64,000 nt of DNA from NCBI GenBank assembly GCA_964598225.1, contig CAZRBG010000018.1:21284-85283 (forward strand), in the 5' to 3' direction. Below the pieces are notes generated by a model. It saw nothing but the letters and a program-made list of their open reading frames with translations, did no database searches and was not told the origin of the DNA. A program made the position numbers and the translations under genes. The first letter of the stretch is position 1. The number at the start of each line of letters is the position of its first letter. Shown one piece after another: positions 1 to 7,814 of this stretch. This stretch comes from SG8-4 sp964598225 (GTDB taxonomy: Bacteria; Planctomycetota; Phycisphaerae; Sedimentisphaerales; Anaerobacaceae).

Positions 1-671
1 TCATATACATTCATTGCTTCACAGGCGATACAACTTGTCGAGACCTCTATCAGGTTCACCATTCCCGTTTTTCGGCTGAGCTTCTGTAGCGAAGCGAGGG
101 GCACAAAAGCCATGAAGTCATCAGGAGAGCCGGTCTCATCCAGCACGCCGCTTATCTGAAAAGAAGTATCGCCCAATTTTACGTCGGATACCTCCGATCC
201 CAAATAGCCGGCGGCATGATGACCCAGGAGTATCTGGTTGCCCTCCGGGAACTCGTGGGTCAATATGTCGTGATCGATCATCCACCAGGGTTTGGCTTTT
301 CTCTCATCGAGCTTGATGCCTACCACCAGCAGACTCCTGCCCCCGATATCAAAACGCTCAAACAGTTTGGGAGAAACCGCAATAAGCATTTTACTGTGTT
401 CCATGGACTCTATCTGGTCCACGTAGCTTTCCGGCAAAAGAATGCCCCCTTTCGTGGTGCCGGAGTATAAATCAAAAGGCTGGCCTTTCGGCTGGACGAC
501 GATATTGGCGCCAAATCTCAGGAGCTGCTCTTTTACCCTGTCGTGGAGCGCTTTGTTAATCGTCTGGCAGGCAACAAAAATGCTAATGCCCAGGAGTATG
601 AATAACACTCCCGCTATCGATTTTCTTGCCCTTCGGAGGCTCTCTTTCACGACGAAATCAATTGTCCGCAT
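1..671 (-). CDS. FtsX/MacB-type ABC transporter permease, N-terminal part (cut by window edge)
   Basis: Reading the minus strand from an ATG at 671 gives an open frame that runs off the left edge without a stop. The start MRTIDFVVKESLRRARKSI is followed by one membrane helix (roughly residues 18-37, AGVLFILLGISIFVACQTI). A soluble stretch then resembles the periplasmic MacB-PCD domain, including GANIVVQPKG and a later GEVSDVKLGD-like beta segment. This is the usual N-terminal layout of lipoprotein-releasing or macrolide-type permeases: TM1, a large extracytoplasmic domain, then three more helices, which would lie outside the window. The start is backed by CAGGAG eight bases upstream. A partner ATPase would be expected beyond the left edge. 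The substrate cannot be told from this fragment. Confidence 0.75.
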   Translation of the reverse strand, partial: MRTIDFVVKESLRRARKSIAGVLFILLGISIFVACQTINKALHDRVKEQLLRFGANIVVQPKGQPFDLYSGTTKGGILLPESYVDQIESMEHSKMLIAVSPKLFERFDIGGRSLLVVGIKLDERKAKPWWMIDHDILTHEFPEGNQILLGHHAAGYLGSEVSDVKLGDTSFQISGVLDETGSPDDFMAFVPLASLQKLSRKTGMVNLIEVSTSCIACEAMNVY

Positions 672-1034
672 CAGTTTTCTCCTGCGCCCTCTAACTTTTA
701 CATTACAGCTATCCCGCGGACTGCAGTTTGCTGTCGTGCTATCTAAACGCAGCAGCGACCTGTAACGTTCCCGGAAAACAATTTTTTTTTTACATTTGCC
801 CTTTGGAGGCCTAAACGCGGTTGCCACGTTCGCAGATTTTGCCGGGCTGATCCGATAAACTTAGCAAAAACCAAGAAAGGAGGTCGCCAAAATTAATTTT
901 CAGGGAACCAGGGAATCCGAGATATCGTTCAGATTGTAAAAGCACCGTAAGCCGGGCTGAACACGAAGGAATCAATATTGAACCGGTGTCTGTGTAACCA
1001 TGATGCCTGACATCGAGCAGCAGAGAACAGGAAG

Positions 1035-1250
1035 TTGGCGCACGGCAAAAGTCTTGCATCAAGGTGCGATAACGGAACGACGGATCATCACTCTCTGCGC
1101 CAAGCCGGGTTTTTCCAGTCGGTGAGTTCTCAATGACTGGAGACCCGGCGAATAATAAACACAGCATAGGTTGCTGTGATTCATATAGACCGGGCGGGCA
1201 GCAAGTGCCGACTCTCATGCGTTTACCAACCGGTACAACGTCCCGCCCGG
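1035..1250 (+). other. Hairpin-rich leader upstream of the FlgM-like gene
   Basis: Four helices can be drawn one after another: 1035-1042 with 1096-1103 (TTGGCGCA/TGCGCCAA), 1104-1110 plus 1115-1120 with 1135-1140 plus 1143-1149 (GCCGGGT..CCAGTC / GACTGG..ACCCGGC), 1161-1165 with 1173-1177, and 1190-1198 with 1242-1250 (CCGGGCGGG/CCCGCCCGG). The last ends just before the ribosome-binding site of the gene at 1269. It could be a structured 5' leader or riboswitch. I compared it by eye with c-di-GMP, cobalamin, TPP and glycine riboswitches and RNase P RNA and found no match. The stretch 672-1034 holds nothing I can support. Confidence 0.4.
1041..1059 (+). promoter_or_regulatory. Candidate sigma-54 promoter
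   Basis: The bases CGGCAAAAGTCTTGCAT carry GG at 1044-1045 and GC at 1056-1057, separated by ten bases, with TTGCA around the -12 element. This is the GG-N10-GC layout of a sigma-54 promoter and predicts transcription from about 1069, towards the FlgM-like gene at 1269. The window also encodes an NtrC-type activator at 62.2 kb, but no link between them is shown. The same bases lie inside the loop of a possible helix (1035-1042 with 1096-1103), so only one of the two readings may matter. Confidence 0.45.
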
Positions 1251-1268
1251 CATTGGAAGGACCCAAAA

Positions 1269-1490
1269 ATGCTTGCTTTAAGCAGACGGACGAACAAAAC
1301 GATTGCCGCCCCAAAAAAGGCGAACACTACGGCGAAGGACACTTCGAGCGATTGCTCCCCGCTTCACGTCCGCGACGAGAAAGTTCGCAGCATTCAGCGG
1401 CAGCTTGCCGAGGGCGGATATGACCTTGATAAGCGAATGAATGTCGCATTCGACAAGCTGTGGGAGAAGCTTGCAGAATTTGCAACGTAG
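1269..1490 (+). CDS. FlgM-like small protein (possible anti-sigma-28 factor)
   Basis: A 73-residue protein. The first 33 residues are basic and Ser/Thr/Lys-rich and probably disordered. The second half, VRDEKVRSIQRQLAEGGYDL followed by DKRMNVAFDKLWEKL, resembles the sigma-binding C-terminal helices of FlgM (pattern V-R-x-E/D-K-V-x-x-I/L-...-I/L-A-x-G-x-Y). FlgM binds and inhibits the flagellar sigma factor FliA. The ATG at 1269 has GGAAGGA at a good distance; the frame is open further upstream without better support. No flagellar gene is visible nearby, so the role is inferred from the C-terminal pattern alone. The hairpin leader and candidate sigma-54 promoter upstream suggest tight regulation. 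Confidence 0.5.
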   Translation: MLALSRRTNKTIAAPKKANTTAKDTSSDCSPLHVRDEKVRSIQRQLAEGGYDLDKRMNVAFDKLWEKLAEFAT

Positions 1491-1626
1491 TCGGCTCCGC
1501 AACGGATTGGCCGTTCGAAAAACGCGTATTTGTGCTCAAGCTTCTTTATTTGGGACGAGAAAGTAGAGATCATGATAAAAATGAACAAATGGTATCCAGT
1601 ACGGCAAAGGTTCATCCGGCGTGACA

Positions 1627-2781
1627 TCAGCCTAACTCGGGATAATCCGCCAGACAAACCGGAACGAGTTGCTCGCCGCGAACGGTTGCGTTGGGGCACA
1701 GATCGCAACAGCTAATATCCCCGCCTTTAGTCATCGTTGGCCCGTTTTCAAAAATGAGATACTTCGACCTTAATCTGGCGCCATTATGCCTAAGCTTCAA
1801 GAGAAATTTGATGCCCTCCAACGCCCTCAACCCCGTCAGCGAACTGAACAGGACCCTGACCGCAGCGGCGAGAGAGCCCTGCTCACGGTAGAATCTGAAC
1901 CTGCCGTCGACAAGCCTCGTGAAGGAAAGCAAGAGAGAGTGCATGAAATTCGATTTTACGTTGAATCGCTCCGTCTCGTCCTGAAAATGAATAACCGGAA
2001 TGAAATACGTCATCCAACTGAAGTCGTTTTTTCGCTCGGCCTCTGCACGTCCTGAAGGCAAGTACGTAAACGGCTCCGAGGCAAAATCGTTCTTGAGCAC
2101 TTGATATATTTGCCTGTTTGTTGTCCGGCCCGGCTGAAACGGGCACGCGTCCTCCTGGTCGCAAGGGTCGTGCCGGTCTTGTCGCGTGGGATCGACGGCT
2201 CCCATCAGATCGTCCGTGGCAACATAATTTGTCGCAAATAGATAATTGATGCGCCTGGAGTTGAGTACGTAATCCACCACAGAGGAAACTCTATCGAAGT
2301 AATTGTTGTATACGGTGATTGAAAGACCAACGTCGATATTGCTCGCGGCAACTCTGGCGGCGAGGGACGATCTGAGGGAGCTGATCTGTTCGTAAGCGGC
2401 AACGCGGGGCAAATCCGGCCGGTCCTGGCCCTCATCTATATGAAGCATCACCATGTCCAGACCGACGTCCTTCAAGTTCTCCAGGAGACTTGCGCTCAGA
2501 AGCAGCCCGTTTGTAGCCAGAACCGCCTTGAGGCCTCTGCGATGAATATTGCCTACTATTTCACACAATTGCGGATGCAGGGTTGGCTCTCCCCCGGCGA
2601 TCGAGACGGTCTGAACTCGTCTTTTTGACGTCGCGATATCCAATTCGCTGAAAATTTGGCCCAACGGCTTTGAAGAACCGTCCATATCCTTGTAACAGCC
2701 CCGGCAGGAGATGTTGCATTTCTGGTTTACTTCCAGAACGAAATGGGGACAAGAGGACGACGTCCACGGCATTTTCAACAT
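1627..2781 (-). CDS. Radical SAM protein
   Basis: A 384-residue protein from the ATG at 2781. The radical-SAM cluster motif is CNISCRGC (CxxxCxxC) near the N-terminus, followed by the glycine-rich SAM-binding segment SIAGGEPTLHP and LATNGLLL. Later cysteines (DACPF in the middle; CCDLCPNATVRGEQLVPVC at the end) could hold one or more auxiliary iron-sulfur clusters. The frame is open back to 2994 but overlaps the NifX-like gene there, and no in-frame ATG, GTG or TTG lies between 2781 and that gene's stop; AAAGAGAA precedes 2781. It lies 97 bases downstream of the NifX-like gene on the same strand and was probably transcribed with it. The substrate is unknown; it could be a peptide- or cofactor-modifying enzyme. 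Confidence 0.8.
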   Translation of the reverse strand: MLKMPWTSSSCPHFVLEVNQKCNISCRGCYKDMDGSSKPLGQIFSELDIATSKRRVQTVSIAGGEPTLHPQLCEIVGNIHRRGLKAVLATNGLLLSASLLENLKDVGLDMVMLHIDEGQDRPDLPRVAAYEQISSLRSSLAARVAASNIDVGLSITVYNNYFDRVSSVVDYVLNSRRINYLFATNYVATDDLMGAVDPTRQDRHDPCDQEDACPFQPGRTTNRQIYQVLKNDFASEPFTYLPSGRAEAERKNDFSWMTYFIPVIHFQDETERFNVKSNFMHSLLLSFTRLVDGRFRFYREQGSLAAAVRVLFSSLTGLRALEGIKFLLKLRHNGARLRSKYLIFENGPTMTKGGDISCCDLCPNATVRGEQLVPVCLADYPELG

Positions 2782-2878
2782 GCTGTAGTTCTCTTTAGTT
2801 GAATTCTTATATCCGCCGTGGAGCCGCCCTGAAGTGCTCTTGTCCCGCTTATGTTGTGCGAGGTCCGAATCATTCGTG

Positions 2879-3268
2879 TCATGGTGCAGACTCCTGATAC
2901 TCGATATCTTCGCACGGCATGACAACTGTATCGGCCGCACACATTTCTTTGAATTGTCGGACCACACTTCGAACCGAGCCGCTCGAAACATCAATCATCT
3001 GGACTCCCGTGCCTTGCAAAGATTTCAGGAAGGATTCCAGCAGATCAAAATTGGTGTGACCGGTGAGGATCTTGGAGGCATTTTCCCGCAGTAACTGCTC
3101 GCCCAGCAACTTGCCGCCAGCCGAACCGTCGTCCATAATAACGGGACTAATAATAGCTTCGTGGTTCAAAGTGTCTAAATCGACGATCAACAAATATTTG
3201 CTGTCGCCGAACTCGATTGAGACATGATCCTCAAGTGTGGGGCCTGTTGATGTAACGCCTATTTTCAT
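2879..3268 (-). CDS. NifX/NafY-family (dinitrogenase iron-molybdenum cofactor biosynthesis-like) protein
   Basis: A 129-residue protein that begins MKIGVTSTGPTLEDHVSIEF, runs through YLLIVDLDT, and ends in a Rossmann-like fold with SAGGKLLGEQLL and ILTGHTNFDLLESF. This matches the small family around MTH1175 and NifX/NafY, which bind iron-sulfur or FeMo cofactor precursors. Members also occur in organisms that do not fix nitrogen, next to radical SAM or ATPase genes, so this is not evidence of nitrogen fixation; no nif gene is visible. The neighbour downstream is a radical SAM protein, which suggests the pair handles a metal cofactor or cluster. The ribosome-binding site is weak. Confidence 0.75.
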   Translation of the reverse strand: MKIGVTSTGPTLEDHVSIEFGDSKYLLIVDLDTLNHEAIISPVIMDDGSAGGKLLGEQLLRENASKILTGHTNFDLLESFLKSLQGTGVQMIDVSSGSVRSVVRQFKEMCAADTVVMPCEDIEYQESAP

Positions 3269-3448
3269 GACACATTCTCAGTTGATTAACTGTCCTGCTT
3301 TTATTTTCTGAACGGATATGCCCGCTCAAAAGTTCCATTATTAATAATTTCTTGGAACGATGCGGCGATCTTGATCGTTCTGAGAAGTGATATAGATTTT
3401 CAACGTGTCATTTAGTCCGCGCGGCATCCGGGGCCGCAGGGGTCAAAA

Positions 3449-3757
3449 ATGGTAACTTACACAAAAAGACAACTCATCGACCACATTCATTTACTTCTGG
3501 CGGTACAAATCAGAATGGCCGGAGAAATAAACGGGAGATGCGTACTTAGAGATGACAGGATAGAGTTGATTCCGTTCGATTGTACACGGGCCACCGACCT
3601 TGTGATTATCGATTACGTAAAGAGCCCGGACACCGTGCCGCTGCGCACCGTCATTCATCAGGGGGTGGAAGAGCACTGGGATGCCCTCAGGACTGTCAAC
3701 TTAATCGCAACTGATATGCCTTGGCACAAAGACCACAAACGGCGCGCTGATTTTTGA
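3449..3757 (+). CDS. Hypothetical protein, 102 residues
   Basis: I do not recognise a family. The protein opens MVTYTKRQLIDHIHLLLAVQ and has a mixed alpha/beta composition with no signal peptide or membrane segment. A GCAGGGG ribosome-binding site sits eight bases before the ATG. It is divergent from the NifX-like gene and followed by AT-rich bases (3758-3848) with no gene. The codon pattern looks reasonable but not decisive, so it may be a chance open frame. Confidence 0.45.
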   Translation: MVTYTKRQLIDHIHLLLAVQIRMAGEINGRCVLRDDRIELIPFDCTRATDLVIIDYVKSPDTVPLRTVIHQGVEEHWDALRTVNLIATDMPWHKDHKRRADF

Positions 3758-3848
3758 ATTTCGGTTCATCAAAGTCCGAATTCCTTTGTTCGAATGCAAG
3801 AATTTCAAAATCAGAATCACATTATCCGAAATTCGAGCCGGAATGCTT

Positions 3849-4640
3849 TCATTTCTGAGCGTCAGGCAGAAGCCGACTGAGCAGTTCCGTCAGATACTCA
3901 TGTGAAATCTCACCTACGGCGCAGTAGGAGTAGCCGCTGATTCTGACCGATACCATGTCGCATTTGGCAAAGGAACTCTTCCAGTAAGTGTGTCCGTCTT
4001 TCGTGAATTTGCCCGTTATGCCCATTGATTCGGGCTTGTCGGTAACCACTATGACACTCATAACTCCCTGCGGCGTGTCAACTACGTAGCTGCCGACGAC
4101 CTCGCCGCGAAAATGCTTGACACAGCACCCTCTCAGGGCCATCCCGTGTCCGGGTTCGGGCAAACGCGGATTGAAACCGAGCTTGGCCTTAAAGTATTTG
4201 GCGAGTTTCTCCGGCTCTGCCTCACTGTAGAATTCCTGATGCGGCGAGAGATTGTGATTATGGATCTTTACCAACTCCGCCTGCGCGGCTTTAGCGGCCG
4301 AAGGTGTGCCAAAATACAGGCTCAGTGGCACCAACACTATCAGTATCGCCGCTGCCGCAGCGAGAGCGGATCTGAGCTGACGGCGACGATGACTGAACGA
4401 GATGAGTTTCACATTCTCTTGTCGCGCCCCGGCCCCAACTGTGGCGTTGAGCTTGTCGCCGATACGGTCGGCAAGGTCCGGGCCGGCATGCACGGAGGCA
4501 AAAGCCGAGCGTAGCCGCCCGGAGATCGCACGCTTCTCCGCAAGCCGGTCTCGGCACTGCCGGCATTCCTTCAAGTGCGCCGGGCTGACCTCTCGGCCAG
4601 CCAGGATTTCTTCAAATTGTTCGTCGGTTATGTGGTTCAT
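3849..4640 (-). CDS. Zinc-finger anti-sigma factor, single-pass membrane protein
   Basis: A 263-residue protein. Near the N-terminus HLKECRQC gives the H-x3-C-x2-C zinc-binding anti-sigma (ZAS) motif that binds an ECF sigma factor in the cytoplasm. A membrane helix follows at about residues 92-111 (LAAAAAILIVLVPLSLYF). The extracytoplasmic part contains HNHNLSPHQEFYSE, a CC pair (LRGCCVKHFRG) and single cysteines further on, so it may sense metal or redox state; that is inference. It begins three bases after the stop of the sigma gene, and its ribosome-binding site GGGGAG lies in the last codons of that gene, so the pair is co-translated. This is the usual sigma/anti-sigma operon layout. Confidence 0.85.
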   Translation of the reverse strand: MNHITDEQFEEILAGREVSPAHLKECRQCRDRLAEKRAISGRLRSAFASVHAGPDLADRIGDKLNATVGAGARQENVKLISFSHRRRQLRSALAAAAAILIVLVPLSLYFGTPSAAKAAQAELVKIHNHNLSPHQEFYSEAEPEKLAKYFKAKLGFNPRLPEPGHGMALRGCCVKHFRGEVVGSYVVDTPQGVMSVIVVTDKPESMGITGKFTKDGHTYWKSSFAKCDMVSVRISGYSYCAVGEISHEYLTELLSRLLPDAQK

Positions 4641-4643
4641 GTC

Positions 4644-5327
4644 TTACTCTCCCCTCAGACCCATTTCTTTCGCATAGGACGCCAGTCTTCTTTTAAGTGC
4701 GGCCCGCGCACGGCTCGTGCGGCTCTTGACTGTGCCGGCCGCAACACCTGTAATCCGGGCTACCTCCTTCTGGCTCATTTGCTCGACATCAATCAAAAAG
4801 AGCGTCAACCGCTGATCTTCAGGAAGCTCGCCCAGCGCCCTGATGACCTGCTCGTCGGAAAAATTCTCTATCAGGTCTTCGGCATTCGACCATGCCGTCT
4901 CGTTCTCAGCGCTCGTTTCGGCAACGATCTCTTCTTCAAGCGGCAATACACGCCCTGCAGTCTTCTTTTTCCTTAGCTGGTCGATCCAGATATTACGCAA
5001 TATCTGCAACAACCACGCTTTGCAGTTTGTGCCCGATTGGAACGACTCGAAACGCTCGAAAGCCCGCAAGAAAGTCTCTTGCGCCAGATCGTCCGCCTTC
5101 TGACGCCGGCCGCACAGGGCGACAGCCGCTCTGTACACGGCGTTAAGATGAGGCAACGCAACTTGTTCGAAAGTTTCAGTACGGTCCAATAGTTGCTTCT
5201 TTACTATCTTCTTAACGTTTTTGGATTGCCGAATGGTTCCATACAAAGGAAAATCCTGCGAAAAAACTGTCCGGATCTTAGCAGGAACACTCCAATACGT
5301 CAAATATGGGTTACTCGTTCTGAGCAA
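4644..5327 (-). CDS. ECF-type RNA polymerase sigma factor
   Basis: A 227-residue sigma-70 family protein. Region 2 is seen in AVALCGRRQKADDLAQETFL and LLQILRNIWIDQLRKKK; region 4 in LPEDQRLTLFLIDVEQMS, with the helix-turn-helix ARITGVAAGTVKSRTSRARA. The first 40-50 residues of the longest frame do not look like sigma sequence, so translation may start further in (for example near LLDRTETFEQVALPHL); no clear ribosome-binding site settles this. It directly precedes its anti-sigma partner on the same strand. In such systems the sigma factor usually activates its own operon; the target genes cannot be seen here. Confidence 0.85.
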   Translation of the reverse strand: MLRTSNPYLTYWSVPAKIRTVFSQDFPLYGTIRQSKNVKKIVKKQLLDRTETFEQVALPHLNAVYRAAVALCGRRQKADDLAQETFLRAFERFESFQSGTNCKAWLLQILRNIWIDQLRKKKTAGRVLPLEEEIVAETSAENETAWSNAEDLIENFSDEQVIRALGELPEDQRLTLFLIDVEQMSQKEVARITGVAAGTVKSRTSRARAALKRRLASYAKEMGLRGE

Positions 5328-5542
5328 TGACCAGGGAGATGTCCACGATGCTCGTAGAGCCGGTGTTGTACAGCAGGGCGAAGAATTCGGGGCAAATCGC
5401 TACTAAAAGGCGTTTTTCTCCTTGACTTACGAGACGTTTGTGCTTATGTTTATATGTTGACGGCGCGCAATATAGTTCACGGGACGAAGCAGTAAAACTT
5501 TACGACATACTTACTACGAGATTTTGCTATAGGCTGCTTTGC

Positions 5543-6088
5543 ATGTCTGATGGTAATATAGACACCTCCAGAAGGGTGAAAAAGGCTAAGGAAGTCTTCG
5601 AAGAATACGGTAACGAAATTCGCGCGATTATCGAGTTTAACTTCCAGGATCAACATACCATTGAAGATCTTTTCCAGGATTTCTTCGTCTCTGTCGTCGA
5701 AAATCCCATACCGCATGACGTGGAAAACGTAAGGAACTATATCTACAAGGCCATTTTGAACGATGCGATTGACCGCAAGCGGCGGGCCAGGCTCCGTAGA
5801 GATGGTGATAAAAAGTACACAGAATCTATCAGAGATAATGCTGCGCAGAAAGAGCCGGCGAGCATGGTTATTATGGCGGAGGAACTTGAACGAGTATTCC
5901 GGCTGATCGAAAGCCGCTTGCCTCCGCGCCATGTACGCGCCGTAATGGAATATTATGGCTTTGGCCAAACAATCTCCGGGATGAGTTCTAAACTGAAAAT
6001 TGACGAGAGAAGTGTTTCTCGGTACCTCAGCGAAGCGATAAGGAGAATTCGATACCTCCTCCTGGAAAGCGAGGGAGTACCGGGATGA
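5543..6088 (+). CDS. ECF-like RNA polymerase sigma factor
   Basis: A 181-residue sigma-70 family protein from the first in-frame ATG; the frame is open back to a TTG at 5438, but those residues do not resemble a sigma factor. Region 2 includes DQHTIEDLFQDFFVSVVENP and NYIYKAILNDAIDRKRRARL. Region 4 has LPPRHVRAVMEYYGFGQTIS and a helix-turn-helix around LKIDERSVSRYLSEAIRRIR. It overlaps the next gene by the four bases ATGA (6085-6088), so the two are translationally coupled. It differs clearly from the sigma factor at 4.6 kb and its DNA is more AT-rich than the flanks. Confidence 0.8.
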   Translation: MSDGNIDTSRRVKKAKEVFEEYGNEIRAIIEFNFQDQHTIEDLFQDFFVSVVENPIPHDVENVRNYIYKAILNDAIDRKRRARLRRDGDKKYTESIRDNAAQKEPASMVIMAEELERVFRLIESRLPPRHVRAVMEYYGFGQTISGMSSKLKIDERSVSRYLSEAIRRIRYLLLESEGVPG

Positions 6089-7713
6089 TCGCTCATAACG
6101 CCAGATCGAATTGTCTCGATGCCAGGCCCTATTTTTATGATTTCCTCAGTGAGGAGACAACAAGCGGGATACCCGAAGAGGTTTTAGATCATATAAGCCG
6201 GTGCGCCGATTGCCGGAATAATATTGACAGTCTCAAAAATCTACTCGAAAGCCCGGACACCAGGCGTTCGCGCAGGCAAAATGAGAGGGATAAGGCTATT
6301 ATTGAACTTCTCGGTCTACACCTTCGCTACGCAGGTGAAACGGTTAAATGCGGCACGGCTAAGCGGTTTATCGCCGGTCTGGCCGATCCGGTTTTGGCGA
6401 TAAAGGTCGTAACGCCCATAACGAAACATGTGGAAGAATGTTCCACCTGTCGGGAAGACTTGCGGTATCTACGCGATCTGCAACTAAGTCACGGACAACT
6501 GTGCCGTCTCGGCGGGCTTTTGGCACATGAACCGTCGCCGGATGAAATCAGTTGCTCCCGGGCCCGTCCCGCCGTGAACTCAGTGGCTTCAATGTCCTTT
6601 CACGACATAAGTGCAGATCAACTTAATCACTTGTGCACTTGTCGCGAATGTCGAGAGCGGTTATATCAACGCCGTGAGGATATCCGCAGAGAGTTGAAGC
6701 GGAATAACACGGCCGAGAGCGAATTATCCTGCGAATCGATTTCGACCTGCGACATCTTCGATTTCTGTGTGCCGTACGGAATCGATTCGGGGGACAAAGA
6801 CTTCACCGAGTCGCAGGAGAAACTGGCTTCACACCTTCGCAGTTGTCCGAAGTGTTTGGCCCGGATTCAGGAGATTCACGAGAATATCTATCATATCGCC
6901 GAAAGGCCCGACTCCCCGGTGGCTACGTGCTTCTCGCTGCCGGAAAAAGGTGAGCCTGCCGGCGACAAAATCAAAGAACCGGCTTACACCGGAATTACTT
7001 CCGCCGGTGCCGCACTGAATCTGAAGCGCAGACTATCTGCGCCCTATCTGAAACGCTATGCCAGGCTGGCGGTGGCAGCCGCGGCAGTGATAATAGTATA
7101 TGTGTTATTGCCCGCCACACCCCCGGCGGAAGCGCTGGGGCTGGAATTTACCAAGGCTATAAAGGGCGTCGATAACGTTCACATTATAAGGTACGATTCC
7201 GGCGAAAAAGGCCCTCTGGAGAAAAGATGGGTATCACGGTCGTTAGGTGTGCGTATGCTGAAAACCGATGACAGGTTCACTTTTTCGAGTATCCCGGACC
7301 GAGTTCAAATAACCGAAAGTATTCAAAATGATGATATTCAAAAGCGGGATTTAACCGCGGATGACATAGCGAAGCTGCGAAAAACGATAAACGGCTCTCT
7401 GGGTATAATACCTTTTAACGACATGTCTAACCTTCCTCCGGGTAGTGAGTTGGCGCAGTTGCCGGACAAAACGGCAGATCCCGCCGGTGAGGTCACTGAA
7501 ATATATGAGCTGACATTACGTAAAGACCTCAATTCCAACAGGGCGAGATTCTCCCGATGGCTCTTTTTTGTAAATGCCGAGACAAGTCTGCCTTATAAAG
7601 TAGAGATATACAGCCGCTCCGGTGCCGACGAGGACTATGAGATGATCACGCAACTTTCAATTGAATATCCCGATGAGAGCGAGATAAAGGCAGTTATTGA
7701 AAGCGCATTTTGA
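6085..7713 (+). CDS. Membrane anti-sigma factor with four tandem zinc-finger motifs
   Basis: A 542-residue protein. Four H-x3-C-x2-C zinc motifs lie in the cytoplasmic half: H36/C40/C43, H115/C119/C122, H182/C186/C189 and H250/C254/C257. Each has a further cysteine some 26-45 residues upstream (C10, C89, C147, C206) that could be the fourth zinc ligand. A membrane helix follows at about 327-343 (LAVAAAAVIIVYVLL). The extracytoplasmic 200 residues, starting PATPPAEALGLEFTKAI, resemble LolA/MucB-like sensor domains only loosely. Ordinary ZAS anti-sigmas have one zinc motif; four suggests duplication and possibly binding of several sigma molecules. It overlaps the sigma gene before it by four bases. 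Confidence 0.8.
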   Translation: MIAHNARSNCLDARPYFYDFLSEETTSGIPEEVLDHISRCADCRNNIDSLKNLLESPDTRRSRRQNERDKAIIELLGLHLRYAGETVKCGTAKRFIAGLADPVLAIKVVTPITKHVEECSTCREDLRYLRDLQLSHGQLCRLGGLLAHEPSPDEISCSRARPAVNSVASMSFHDISADQLNHLCTCRECRERLYQRREDIRRELKRNNTAESELSCESISTCDIFDFCVPYGIDSGDKDFTESQEKLASHLRSCPKCLARIQEIHENIYHIAERPDSPVATCFSLPEKGEPAGDKIKEPAYTGITSAGAALNLKRRLSAPYLKRYARLAVAAAAVIIVYVLLPATPPAEALGLEFTKAIKGVDNVHIIRYDSGEKGPLEKRWVSRSLGVRMLKTDDRFTFSSIPDRVQITESIQNDDIQKRDLTADDIAKLRKTINGSLGIIPFNDMSNLPPGSELAQLPDKTADPAGEVTEIYELTLRKDLNSNRARFSRWLFFVNAETSLPYKVEIYSRSGADEDYEMITQLSIEYPDESEIKAVIESAF

Positions 7714-7814
7714 GCAAAGTTCTTGCTTTTGCCGTGTCGCAGAGGTACACTCGCCTCATATCGAGATCAATCAGTTTTGGCTGTCATGTTGTTTCTGGGT
7801 TGGATGAATATCCG

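Noticed and set aside
1035..1250. Known riboswitch (c-di-GMP, cobalamin, TPP, glycine) or RNase P RNA
   Set aside because: GCACGGCAAA and GCGCCAAGCC look faintly like the c-di-GMP core, but the GAAA tetraloop and conserved junctions are missing; the other classes do not match either.
811..1314. Minus-strand open frame of 167 residues
   Set aside because: Composition is not protein-like, it overlaps the hairpin region and the FlgM-like gene, and it has no ribosome-binding site.
2879..3268. Evidence for nitrogen fixation
   Set aside because: NifX-like proteins are widespread outside nif systems, and no nitrogenase or nif assembly gene is visible.
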